Of a DNA stretch of 64,000 nucleotides, positions 35,211 to 43,389 are shown piece after piece (the stretch's first letter is position 1; each line of letters opens with the position of its first letter). The DNA lies in the NCBI GenBank assembly GCA_902760865.1, contig CACWID010000016.1:27786-91785 (forward strand), written 5' to 3'. The DNA comes from an uncultured Bacteroidales bacterium. GTDB lineage: Bacteria; Bacteroidota; Bacteroidia; Bacteroidales; Muribaculaceae. The position numbers and the translations under genes were made by a program. The notes below the pieces were generated by a model, which worked only from the letters and a program-made list of their open reading frames with translations, did no database searches and was not told the origin of the DNA.

Positions 35211-36905
35211 ATGATGAAACACTTTATCTTATCACTATTATGTGTGGGAGCTTGCCTGAGCGCCATGGCAATCAACCCCCGATTGGTCGGCACCGGACAG
35301 TGTGTCGAGGGCAAGGTAACGAAGAATGACCTTGGACTGAAGAAACTCCAGCGCAACGACCTGATGAAGCTCCCCACCCTTCGCGAGGGAAGGAATGTAA
35401 TCACCCCGCAGCAGTTCTTCTCCGAGCGCCAGCTCACCCCCGACGGCAACATGCTGCTCAAGAAGGCCCCCCGCCGACTGAGCGCCGACGACCTGCTGTC
35501 GCCCAAAATCGCCTTCATGCAGTGCTTTGAATACAACGAGGAGACCGGGACGGTAGAGCAGTCGCCGGCCTACTTCGATGGCGGCTGGGACGTGGACATG
35601 GAGCAGGTGGACGACAACAACCTGATGGCTTATCTGTACTATAACGCGGTGCCGGTCAACATCAACGTCGATTACAACGGGCAGAGTGCCGAACTGGTGA
35701 TGGACTGGCTGGGCGGCTGGCACTGGTGTGACACGACAGTCTCTGGCTCCAGTGCGCGCAAGACCTATACCGTCAACGACACGGTGCAGCATCTGTACAT
35801 CATTGACGAGGATTTCTTCTTGAACGACAATGGAGAGTTTACCAACATCAGCGGCAGGATCTATGATGACGGATCCATCTACTTTGCCGACGGTTTCTGC
35901 TTCTACACCGTCAATTATGTGACCCACAGCAAGTACAATTACAACTGGAACCTGACGAGCCAAACGATGGACACCACCTTAGAGATGTCACCCTTCTACC
36001 ACAACACCTACCTGATGACACCCAACGGTTTCCACACCTTTGACATGCAAGCCTCTGAATCATCGTTCTATACCTATGGCAACAACGTGTACATGTACCA
36101 GTATGACGACAGCACGGCTGTGGCGTGGAACCTGTGGGGCCTGGGCGGCCGTGGCGTGTACATGCACATCTATAACGACGGCAGCATGGTATTCCCCACC
36201 AACCAGGTCGTCGCTACCAGCGACGTGGCCGAGCTGGAGGCCTACTACCCGGAGTATGACTGGTCCCTAGGCTATGAGTGGATTGTCAATGGCTATGACG
36301 AGGTGACAGGCGACTACCTGATCGACGACATACCGGGTACCGTGACCCCGACGACAATCTCGTGGGGCGCAGTGCAGCTGTGGCGCTACTGTACCTATCA
36401 GGGCTATTACTATGCCCTGCCCACCGAACCGCTGTACAACAACGTGCTGACCTTCACCGACGGCGAGACATGGAGCACGGACAAATCCAGGACCCCGACC
36501 ATCGTCAGCGAGGTGCTTGACGACTGCGTGGTCGTCACGGCAGTGGCCAGCGCCCCTGGCGGTGAGGTATCCCTCTTTGACTGCTTTGGCGAGGGCATCT
36601 CCAACCCCTGCTACGTGGAGCGCGGCATCGAGGACCAGGTGCTCACCTTCTATGCCATCGAGGTTGACAACGGCATCACCCCGAGCGATGTGGTCTCCGC
36701 CGACATCTTCATCCCGGCCATGCCGGTACAGGTCGGAGACCTGAACAGCGACGGCCGTGTCAGCCTGCAGGACATCCCCGTGCTCATCGACCTGCTACTG
36801 GGCCGCACCAGCGGCGACTCACGCGCTGCCGATGTCAACGGGGACGGAGAGGTCACCATCACCGACCTGGTGGCACTGATCAATCAGATTTTATATGCAG
36901 AGTAA
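35211..36905 (+). CDS. Secreted protein with C-terminal dockerin repeats
   Basis: A 564-residue protein with a signal peptide (MMKHFILSLLCVGACLSAMA). Residues 25-500 are not recognised: an N-terminal basic segment, then a Tyr- and Asp-rich beta domain (YLYYNAVPVNINVDYNGQSAE, NNVYMYQYDDSTAVAWNLWGLGGRG), then an Ig-like region. From residue 509 come two dockerin loops, GDLNSDGRVSLQDIPVLIDLLL and DVNGDGEVTITDLVALINQIL. It is the third dockerin protein in this window. Its promoter is a twin of that of the membrane peptide gene at 37192. Confidence 0.8.
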   Translation: MMKHFILSLLCVGACLSAMAINPRLVGTGQCVEGKVTKNDLGLKKLQRNDLMKLPTLREGRNVITPQQFFSERQLTPDGNMLLKKAPRRLSADDLLSPKIAFMQCFEYNEETGTVEQSPAYFDGGWDVDMEQVDDNNLMAYLYYNAVPVNINVDYNGQSAELVMDWLGGWHWCDTTVSGSSARKTYTVNDTVQHLYIIDEDFFLNDNGEFTNISGRIYDDGSIYFADGFCFYTVNYVTHSKYNYNWNLTSQTMDTTLEMSPFYHNTYLMTPNGFHTFDMQASESSFYTYGNNVYMYQYDDSTAVAWNLWGLGGRGVYMHIYNDGSMVFPTNQVVATSDVAELEAYYPEYDWSLGYEWIVNGYDEVTGDYLIDDIPGTVTPTTISWGAVQLWRYCTYQGYYYALPTEPLYNNVLTFTDGETWSTDKSRTPTIVSEVLDDCVVVTAVASAPGGEVSLFDCFGEGISNPCYVERGIEDQVLTFYAIEVDNGITPSDVVSADIFIPAMPVQVGDLNSDGRVSLQDIPVLIDLLLGRTSGDSRAADVNGDGEVTITDLVALINQILYAE

Positions 36906-36936
36906 GGTTTTATTCATATAATGGAGTCTATTGGAG

Positions 36937-36962
36937 GGTGTGCGATGCCGAAATCGCGCACC
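36937..36962 (+). terminator. Hairpin after the third dockerin gene
   Basis: ggtgtgcgat pairs with atcgcgcacc (one G-T pair) around a six-base loop; a short T-run follows at 36970. Confidence 0.65.
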
Positions 36963-37025
36963 TTCCTGCTTTTTGACACTCCAGGACGGCGCCTTGAAGG
37001 GCTTTGCCGTCACAGTGTCAAAGAT

Positions 37026-37112
37026 TTAGACACTAGAGCGTAAAAAAATTAGACAAACGGCTTTTTTTGAAGAAAAAAGTTTGACACGATGCGCATCCAA
37101 GCCCTAACTTTG
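37026..37112 (+). promoter_or_regulatory. Regulated promoter, copy 2 of a shared 87-bp region
   Basis: TTTG at 37080-37083, 21 bp, taactttg at 37105-37112. Upstream text ttagacactagagcgtaaaa is identical to that at 35026, and a second tagaca lies 23 bp further on. The transcript would start near 37119. Confidence 0.75.
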
Positions 37113-37191
37113 TAACAGCAAAAGGGAAAACCACGGTTTTACCCACAGTGAGAAACAACCCACGGTTATAAACAATAAAAACGATAGAGCT

Positions 37192-37278
37192 ATGAATACG
37201 CAGACTTGTATCTTAACAATCACAATGATTGCCATAGCCGTCATCACCATCATCTCGACGCTCATCACCAGCATCTGA
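37192..37278 (+). CDS. 28-residue single-span membrane peptide, second example
   Basis: Starts MNTQTCILTITMIAIAV and ends STLITSI; one hydrophobic span with no charged residues. Length equals that of the peptide encoded at 23786, and both end in an ITSI-type motif. It has its own strong promoter and a terminator at 37406, giving a transcript of about 320 nt with nothing else coded in it. The RNA itself could also be the active product. No family is known to me. Confidence 0.58.
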   Translation: MNTQTCILTITMIAIAVITIISTLITSI

Positions 37279-37405
37279 TGAACCGGTTGACGGCACCCAG
37301 GCAGCAATTTGGATGGACGTTAATAATTTCTTCATAAACATATACTTAAGCGAATACCTAATTATTTCAAACATTCGGATGAATTAAAACGTGAACGACA
37401 CCCTC

Positions 37406-37442
37406 GGCACCCTCATCGTGGGCAGATGAGGGTGCCTGTTTT
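37406..37442 (+). terminator. Terminator of the small-peptide transcript
   Basis: Perfect 12-bp stem ggcaccctcatc / gatgagggtgcc with a seven-base loop, then tgtttta. Confidence 0.85.
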
Positions 37443-37512
37443 AGCACAAGAAGGCCCATTATCGCGATGATTCACTTTTTCTTGCCGTGGCGTGTAGTTT
37501 TTCAGCGGCCGC

Positions 37513-37544
37513 TTGCGTCTAAAGGGCAAAAAAGATTATCTTTG
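37513..37544 (+). promoter_or_regulatory. Promoter of the NatAB-like operon
   Basis: TTG at 37513-37515, 21 bp, tatctttg at 37537-37544, 59 bp before the ATG. Confidence 0.65.
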
Positions 37545-37555
37545 CAAAACAACCG

Positions 37556-37600
37556 TCAACTGACAACTGAAAACTGACGACTGACAACTAAAAACTAAAT
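37556..37600 (+). repeat. Degenerate tract of aactga/aactaaa words in a 5' leader
   Basis: Words tgacaactga, aaactgacga, ctgacaact, aaaaactaaa run up to three bases before the ATG of the ABC gene. The style matches other pre-start tracts in this window. Confidence 0.7.
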
Positions 37601-37603
37601 AAA

Positions 37604-38521
37604 ATGGCTTACCTAGACATTAACAACGTGGTGAAACGCTATGAGGAGCATACCGCTCTGGCTGGCGTTTCCATGCAGGTGGAGCAAGGCTGCATCTACG
37701 GCTTGCTGGGCCCCAATGGCGCCGGCAAGAGCACCCTGATCCGCATCATCAACCGCATCATCGCCGCCGACGAGGGCACCGTCACCCTCAACGGCAAGCA
37801 GATGACCGATGCCGACATCACCCACATCGGCTATCTGCCCGAGGAGCGCGGCCTGTACAAGAAGATGAAGGTGGGTGACCATATCGTCTATCTGGGGCGT
37901 CTCAAGGGAATGACCAAAGCCGATGCCGTGGCATCGATGCACTGGTGGCTCGACCGCTTTGACCTCAAGGAGTGGGAAAACAAGAAGGTGGAACAGCTGT
38001 CCAAGGGCATGCAGCAGAAGGTGCAGTTCATCGGCACCGTCATCCACCGCCCGCCGCTGCTGATCTTCGACGAGCCGTTCTCGGGCTTTGACCCCGTGAA
38101 CGCCGAGCAGCTGAAGGTCGAGATCCTCGCCCTGCGCGACCAGGGCAGCACCATCCTGTTCTCGACCCACAACATGGCGTCGGTCGAGGAAGTGTGCCAG
38201 CAGATCACCCTGCTCAACCATGCCCAGGTGGTGCTCACCGGCAGCGTCGACGAGGTGAAGCAGCAGCACAAGAAAAACATCATCGCCGTGCAGACCCCCG
38301 ACACCGTCGAGCCCAACCCCGAGATGTTTGCTATTCTCCCCCCCGACCCCGTGAGGAAGGGCGACACCCGCATCAAACTTGCCCAGGGTGTAAACGTGCG
38401 CGACGCCATCAGCTGGCTCAACGAGCACTACCACCTCACCGGATTCTCCGAGGTGCTGCCCAGCATGAATGAGATTTTCATCGAGACCGTCAAATCCAAA
38501 AACACTGAGAACAATGAATAA
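37604..38521 (+). CDS. ABC transporter ATP-binding protein (NatA-like)
   Basis: A 305-residue ATPase: Walker A LLGPNGAGKST, signature LSKGMQQKVQ, Walker B LLIFDEPFSGFDPVN, H-loop FSTHNM, and a C-terminal DUF4162-like extension found in NatA-type exporters. It overlaps the permease gene by eight bases. NatAB systems export Na+ or other small molecules; the cargo here is not known. Confidence 0.9.
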   Translation: MAYLDINNVVKRYEEHTALAGVSMQVEQGCIYGLLGPNGAGKSTLIRIINRIIAADEGTVTLNGKQMTDADITHIGYLPEERGLYKKMKVGDHIVYLGRLKGMTKADAVASMHWWLDRFDLKEWENKKVEQLSKGMQQKVQFIGTVIHRPPLLIFDEPFSGFDPVNAEQLKVEILALRDQGSTILFSTHNMASVEEVCQQITLLNHAQVVLTGSVDEVKQQHKKNIIAVQTPDTVEPNPEMFAILPPDPVRKGDTRIKLAQGVNVRDAISWLNEHYHLTGFSEVLPSMNEIFIETVKSKNTENNE

Positions 38522-39827
38522 GCTACGCCTCATCATAGCCCGCGAATACATGTCGATTGTCGGGCGCAAGTCATTCATCATCATGACTTTGCTATTCCCA
38601 TTCTTGATGATTGCCATCGGTTCCATCCCCGTTGTGATGTCCTACATGAACGACAAGGGAGACCAGACGCAACAGATTGCCGTCATCGATGAGACGGGAC
38701 GTTATGCCGCCGCATTGCCTAACGACAACAAGTTCAACTTTGTCGCCATCAACGGTGACACCGTGACCAATGCCCGTGAGTTCTACAACAAGTCCAACGG
38801 CAGCATCAGTGCCGTGATCATCATCCCTCGCGATGTGGACAGCACTGGCGTGGTCAACATTTATAGCGAGGGCACCATCATCCCCGCTCTGGAATCCACT
38901 GTCAAGAGCGCCCTGACCGACACTATCGAGAACGCCCACCTGGCGGCTATGGGCATTCCCAACCTGCAGCAGATTGTGGACAAGGCCCACGTCAACATCG
39001 ACATTCACGCCATCAAGTGGAGCGATACGGGTGACGAGGAAGAGTCCTCGACCGATATTGCCTTCTTCTTGGGTATCATTCTCTCATTAATCATCTTCTG
39101 GTTTGTATTCTTCAGCGGCACGATGATCATGAACAATGTTGTTGAGGAGAAAACCAACCGCATTGTCGAGGTAGTGGTGAGCAGTTGCCGGCCTTTCCAT
39201 CTCATGATGGGCAAAATCATCGGCGTAGGCTTGTCGGTACTGACCCAGATGGCTATCTGGATTGTACTGCTGGGCATTGCTGGGACAATCGGAGGCAGCC
39301 TGTTAGGAACCGGCGCTGCTGTGCCTAGCCCCGATATGATGGGTGCCGGAGCAGCCGTAACCCCTGAGGTTGAAGGCGAATTTGCCAGCATCATGAGACA
39401 GGCCCTGGCTATCAACTACACGCCCATCATCATTAACTTCCTGCTCTACTTTGTTGAGGGATATCTGCTGTATTGCGCCATCTTTGCGGCCCTCGGCTCG
39501 GCAGTGGACCAGGCCAGTGACACCTCACAGTTCCTGACTCCCGTGATGCTACTCATGATCTTCTCCTTCTATGCCGCAATGGGTTGCGCCGAGAATCCCG
39601 ATGGACCGATGGCATTCTGGTGCTCGATCATTCCGTTCACATCACCCACCGTGATGATGGTTAGGCTACCCTTTGATGTCCCGATCTGGCAAATCATCCT
39701 GAGCCATGTGTTGCTGATTGTAACGGCGCTTGCCATCGTATGGCTCGCTGCACGCATCTACCGCCGCGGCATCCTCAGCTACGGCAAGAAGGCCAGCTTC
39801 AAGGACCTGTTCAACTGGCTCAAGTGA
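38514..39827 (+). CDS. ABC-2 type permease (NatB-like)
   Basis: A 437-residue membrane protein from the ATG at 38514, which overlaps the previous gene (ATGAATAA). One N-terminal span (FIIMTLLFPFLMIAIGSIPVVM), a large extracytoplasmic domain of about 150 residues, then five or six C-terminal spans with the family block NNVVEEKTNRIVEVVVSSCRPFHLMMGKI. Partner of the preceding ATPase. Confidence 0.9.
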   Translation: MNKLRLIIAREYMSIVGRKSFIIMTLLFPFLMIAIGSIPVVMSYMNDKGDQTQQIAVIDETGRYAAALPNDNKFNFVAINGDTVTNAREFYNKSNGSISAVIIIPRDVDSTGVVNIYSEGTIIPALESTVKSALTDTIENAHLAAMGIPNLQQIVDKAHVNIDIHAIKWSDTGDEEESSTDIAFFLGIILSLIIFWFVFFSGTMIMNNVVEEKTNRIVEVVVSSCRPFHLMMGKIIGVGLSVLTQMAIWIVLLGIAGTIGGSLLGTGAAVPSPDMMGAGAAVTPEVEGEFASIMRQALAINYTPIIINFLLYFVEGYLLYCAIFAALGSAVDQASDTSQFLTPVMLLMIFSFYAAMGCAENPDGPMAFWCSIIPFTSPTVMMVRLPFDVPIWQIILSHVLLIVTALAIVWLAARIYRRGILSYGKKASFKDLFNWLK

Positions 39828-39840
39828 ACTCAACCATCCA

Positions 39841-39888
39841 GAATATCTAGAGCCTCTAGAATATCTAGAATATCTAGACCCTCTAGAA
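39841..39888 (+). repeat. Tandem tract of the ATATCTAGA word before dtd
   Basis: Five or six copies of gaatatctag / gcctctaga follow each other, ending 16 bp before the dtd ATG. Each word contains ctaga, so local palindromes form. Confidence 0.8.
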
Positions 39889-39904
39889 AAGAAGACTAAG
39901 AAAA

Positions 39905-40357
39905 ATGAGAATTGTCATTCAACGTGTGACCGAGGCCTCGGTCACCATCGGCGGACAACTGCACAGCACCATCGGCCATGGGCTGATGGTGCTGGTCGGC
40001 GTCCGTGAGGGAGATACCATCGACGACATGCGCTGGCTGGCGCAGAAGACCGTCAACCTGCGCATCTTTGACGACGAGCAGGGCGTCATGAACCGCAGCA
40101 TCATCGATGCCGGAGGCGAGGTGCTGGCCGTGAGCCAATTCACCCTCAACGCCTCGACCAAGAAGGGTAACCGCCCCAGTTACATCCACGCTGCCGGCCA
40201 CGACCTGGCAGTGCCCCTCTACGAGGCCTACTGCGACGAGGTGGCACAGCTGCTGGGCAAGGAGACCAAGAAGGGCGTCTTCGGCGCCGAGATGCAGGTC
40301 GCCCTCGTCAACGACGGCCCCGTCACCATCATCATCGACTCCCGCCTCAAGGAGTAG
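39905..40357 (+). CDS. dtd: D-aminoacyl-tRNA deacylase
   Basis: A 150-residue cytoplasmic enzyme that removes D-amino acids (and glycine from tRNA-Ala) from mischarged tRNA. The family motifs are present: the start MRIVIQRVTEASVTI, catalytic SQFTL and C-terminal LVNDGPVTIIID (variant of NxGPxT). Length and order are normal. Only 77 bp separate it from the permease gene; a CTAGA repeat tract fills that gap. Confidence 0.96.
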   Translation: MRIVIQRVTEASVTIGGQLHSTIGHGLMVLVGVREGDTIDDMRWLAQKTVNLRIFDDEQGVMNRSIIDAGGEVLAVSQFTLNASTKKGNRPSYIHAAGHDLAVPLYEAYCDEVAQLLGKETKKGVFGAEMQVALVNDGPVTIIIDSRLKE

Positions 40358-40635
40358 GCTTCTGGTCCGCAATGCCGGCTCATCACGGCGGCAATCGCCC
40401 TGCTTTACCATAGGGCCAATTGCCGAAAAATACCGATGAAATGGCACTTTTTTGGTTATGTTATCATTTGACAAATCATCTGCTCAAATGATTGACCTCA
40501 CGTTAAGCCGCTAATTATGGAAACAAAAAACTGAGCGCCTTAGCGCCTCGGCGTGAGAGTCAGCTGCCAGAACCGTATCTGCACGATTTTTTTGTCAAAA
40601 AAATCTCGAAAAACGCTTGCAAAGGAAAAAAATTG

Positions 40636-40643
40636 TAACTTTG
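40636..40643 (+). promoter_or_regulatory. -7 box eight bases before an ATG (near-leaderless promoter)
   Basis: taactttg ends at 40643 and the ATG is at 40652. A TTG at 40617 is 16 bp upstream of the box. Transcription would begin at or just before the start codon. Confidence 0.6.
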
Positions 40644-40651
40644 CATTTTGG

Positions 40652-42346
40652 ATGATTAAATATTGGACTCATATCTGTCTCATTCTCACAGCACTGGTGA
40701 CCCTCCTCGTCGGCTGTGATTCTGTGCCCACCTACGACCAGCGACTGGTGCAGGTGGACAGCCTGCTTAACGACAGGACGCCTGACAAACGCAAAGTCGC
40801 CCTCGAGCAGATAGAGGCCATCGCGCCCGATGAACTGACCAATAGTGCCGACAGGGCCTACCATGCGCTGCTGCTCACCCAGGCGCGCTACCTCAACTAT
40901 GTGCGCATCGACAGCGACGAGGACATCAACATCGCCTGCAACTACTACGAGCAACAGGGCAAGGAGCCCGAGAAACTTGCGCGCGCGAACATTTTTAAAG
41001 GAACCACCTACGAGGACTTGAACAAGCCCGATTCGGCCATGATCTTCTACAAGAAGGCCGAAGTCACCGCCGGCGACAGCGACCCCTTCAACCGTGGGTA
41101 CGCCCTGCTGCGCATGGGCAAACTCTACAACAGCCACCACGCCTATGACGGGCGCGACATCGAGAAACTGGAACTCGCCCTGGAGTGCTTCAGAAAGTGC
41201 AACAGCACCTTCTATCAGATCGTCTGCCTGAACGACCTGGGCGCACTCTACCGACCCACCAACAAGCAGAAAGCCGAAATGACCCTCAACGACGCCAACG
41301 AGCTGGCCAGGAGCATCAACGATACTGCCAACATCATCAAGAGTACCCGCCACCTGGCCTATCTCTACTTCATGCAAGGCGTCCACGATAGGTCCTATAA
41401 CTTGAAGGCCTACAAGAAGTTGCAGGAAATCAAGTCCATGAAGCTCTATGGCCTGGACGACAACGTGTACACCACGTTTGCTAACATCTATGCCACCATG
41501 GGGATGCCCGATTCGGCCTTGTGGTACCTCGGACTCTCGGCACACAGCCAGGACTCCATCTACCTGAATTCCAACAACTACCTGGAGTCCAAGGCCCAGA
41601 TTGCCAAAGCCCGCGGAGATTCGCTCACTTACCTGAAACTCAGCTACGAGTGTGACCGCAAGTCTTTCTCGCTGCTCAACGACCCGGACATCGTCAACAT
41701 CATGTACGCCGAGTTGAGGTTCGACGACCAGTACAGGGCCGAGCAGGAAAAACTGCGGCAGAGGCGCAACTACGTCCTCGGCGGCATCATGGCACTGGTC
41801 ATCCTGTCTCTCTTGCTGGCGGCACTGCTGTTCTACCGCCGCTCTCACCGCTACGACCGACTCGTGATTGAGCTCAAGGACCAGTCACAGAGCCAGATGC
41901 AGGACCTCTCAGGCATGCAGCAGAGCATCAACGAGTTGCAGATCAACGATGAACGCCTCAAGGGGTTCATCACGTCACACATGTCCATGATGCGCGAGAT
42001 GATCGAGACCTGCTACCACGAGCCCAACAACCGCATCGCCGAGAACATGAAGCGTATCGTCAAGTTCCAGGACAGCAACAAGGACAACTGGGTCAAGCTC
42101 TACGACTACATCGACCTCGAGCACGACAACATCATGACGCGCACGCGCGAGAACTATCCACAGCTCAACGACCGCGAACTCCTGCTGCTGGCTCTCACGT
42201 GCATGGGCTACTCCTACATCCACATCGCCATCATCATGGGCTACTCAAATGCCACCAGCGTGAGCGTCATCAAGCAGAGGCTCGTCAAGAAGATGGGACT
42301 CGAGTGTACACTCAACGAATACATCCAAAAAAGCGGAAAAATCTAG
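40652..42346 (+). CDS. Membrane-anchored TPR regulator with LuxR-like helix-turn-helix
   Basis: A 564-residue protein. The ATG at 40652 is chosen because the promoter lies inside the longer frame. A signal/lipobox-like start (ILTALVTLLVGCDS) precedes TPR-like helices (residues 30-360), a membrane span (YVLGGIMALVILSLLLAALLFY), a coiled coil and a C-terminal HTH (LNDRELLLLALTCMGYSYIHIAIIMGYSNATSV). This is the layout of Bacteroidales sensor-regulators that couple periplasmic TPRs to a cytoplasmic DNA-binding domain. The target is unknown; the adjacent secreted-protein gene is a candidate. Confidence 0.83.
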   Translation: MIKYWTHICLILTALVTLLVGCDSVPTYDQRLVQVDSLLNDRTPDKRKVALEQIEAIAPDELTNSADRAYHALLLTQARYLNYVRIDSDEDINIACNYYEQQGKEPEKLARANIFKGTTYEDLNKPDSAMIFYKKAEVTAGDSDPFNRGYALLRMGKLYNSHHAYDGRDIEKLELALECFRKCNSTFYQIVCLNDLGALYRPTNKQKAEMTLNDANELARSINDTANIIKSTRHLAYLYFMQGVHDRSYNLKAYKKLQEIKSMKLYGLDDNVYTTFANIYATMGMPDSALWYLGLSAHSQDSIYLNSNNYLESKAQIAKARGDSLTYLKLSYECDRKSFSLLNDPDIVNIMYAELRFDDQYRAEQEKLRQRRNYVLGGIMALVILSLLLAALLFYRRSHRYDRLVIELKDQSQSQMQDLSGMQQSINELQINDERLKGFITSHMSMMREMIETCYHEPNNRIAENMKRIVKFQDSNKDNWVKLYDYIDLEHDNIMTRTRENYPQLNDRELLLLALTCMGYSYIHIAIIMGYSNATSVSVIKQRLVKKMGLECTLNEYIQKSGKI

Positions 42347-42486
42347 AATTTGGCCGAAATTAGTCAAATTTGGTTGAAATTGGTCGTTTTTGACCACCTT
42401 TTTCAGACCCCAAAAACGTGTATTAAAAAAATATTTTTAAAACCCTGTATTACAGAACCTTAAAATTGGTTTGTATTACGAAAAAA

Positions 42487-42518
42487 TTTGGTCATTTCAA
42501 TAATTGACTGTAATTTTG
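42487..42518 (+). promoter_or_regulatory. Promoter of the small secreted protein
   Basis: TTTG at 42487-42490, 20 bp, taattttg at 42511-42518. Just upstream (42353-42395) variants of the word gaaatt-ggtc/agtc repeat three times. Confidence 0.75.
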
Positions 42519-42567
42519 CATCGGAAATCTAAACATAGCTATATACAAATCTAAACATTACTGAATT

Positions 42568-43020
42568 ATGAAACGTTTTATTTACATCGCCATACTCATC
42601 ACCGTCTGCGGAATTACCGCGATGGCTCAAGATAGACCAGATATCACCCACCAGACCGGTGGAGGTGATCGCATAAAATTTGGCATCGTCTATGACAAGC
42701 CGACGTTGACCATTGACAACGAAGCACAGGAAATCATCGTCGAGGGTTCGGATTCTGAGTACTATATCGTCAGCATCACACATGCCAGCACCCAAGCGGT
42801 AATCCTCGAATCAGTCATCGACGGTGTTTACGATATCATCGATATGTCCATGTTGACATCAGGATCTTATATCATTTCCTTGACGAGTTCCCACTGGAAC
42901 ACCTACTCATGGACATACGAGAACGGACAGATTTCGAACTATGGCTCTGCTAGCGTTAATGGCTTGAGATTTAGGTCCATAGGAGGTACATCCATCAGGA
43001 TGTTCGATTTTGATTACTGA
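42568..43020 (+). CDS. Small secreted beta-sandwich protein, DUF3244-like
   Basis: A 150-residue protein with a signal peptide (MKRFIYIAILITVCGITAMAQ). The mature part has strands typical of small Ig-like Bacteroides proteins (QEIIVEGSDSEYYIVSI, LTSGSYIISLTSS), resembling DUF3244, which often sits next to TPR regulators; the family link is by eye only. It has its own promoter and a terminator at 43094. A 13-bp inverted repeat (aaatctaaacatt / aatgtttagattt) flanks the gene at 42547 and 43030. Confidence 0.75.
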   Translation: MKRFIYIAILITVCGITAMAQDRPDITHQTGGGDRIKFGIVYDKPTLTIDNEAQEIIVEGSDSEYYIVSITHASTQAVILESVIDGVYDIIDMSMLTSGSYIISLTSSHWNTYSWTYENGQISNYGSASVNGLRFRSIGGTSIRMFDFDY

Positions 43021-43093
43021 GAAAGAGAGAATGTTTAGATTTTAAATAATTAGGTATTCCTTAAATCAGAGAAGCACACATCATCCAAACTGC

Positions 43094-43122
43094 TGCCCGC
43101 TACCATCCATAGCGGGCGGTTG
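43094..43122 (+). terminator. Intrinsic terminator
   Basis: gcccgct pairs with agcgggc at 43110-43116 around a nine-base loop, followed by ggttgttttta. Confidence 0.75.
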
Positions 43123-43149
43123 TTTTTATACCCATAAGTGAGCATGAAT

Positions 43150-43241
43150 GAGCCATTAATATATTATTCATGACCATTCGTGGACATTCGTGTTTATAGA
43201 AATCATAAATGGGCCATTAAATATTGTTATGACCATTCGCG
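43150..43241. repeat. Two copies of a roughly 32-bp CCATTCGTG repeat
   Basis: gagccattaatatattattc-atgaccattcgtgg at 43150-43183 and a similar block at 43211-43241, with a further ggacattcgtg between. The 43021-43389 stretch holds only the terminator, this repeat and the pdxJ promoter. Confidence 0.75.
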
Positions 43242-43304
43242 CAGTATTATTGCTTTTTTGGCAAAATTCACATTCGTTATCACACCTATGTGAAAAAATA
43301 TGGT

Positions 43305-43312
43305 TAATTTTG
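43305..43312 (+). promoter_or_regulatory. -7 box upstream of pdxJ
   Basis: taattttg matches TAnnTTTG, 77 bp before the pdxJ ATG. The -33 element is not clear. Confidence 0.5.
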
Positions 43313-43389
43313 CAAGTTGTAGTGCGGCAATACTACACACAATCAACCATCATCAACAACACAACCAACATCATATCGCATAGACACAG

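Noticed and set aside
40553-40651. Upstream start for the TPR/HTH gene
   Set aside because: The promoter -7 box lies inside this extension.
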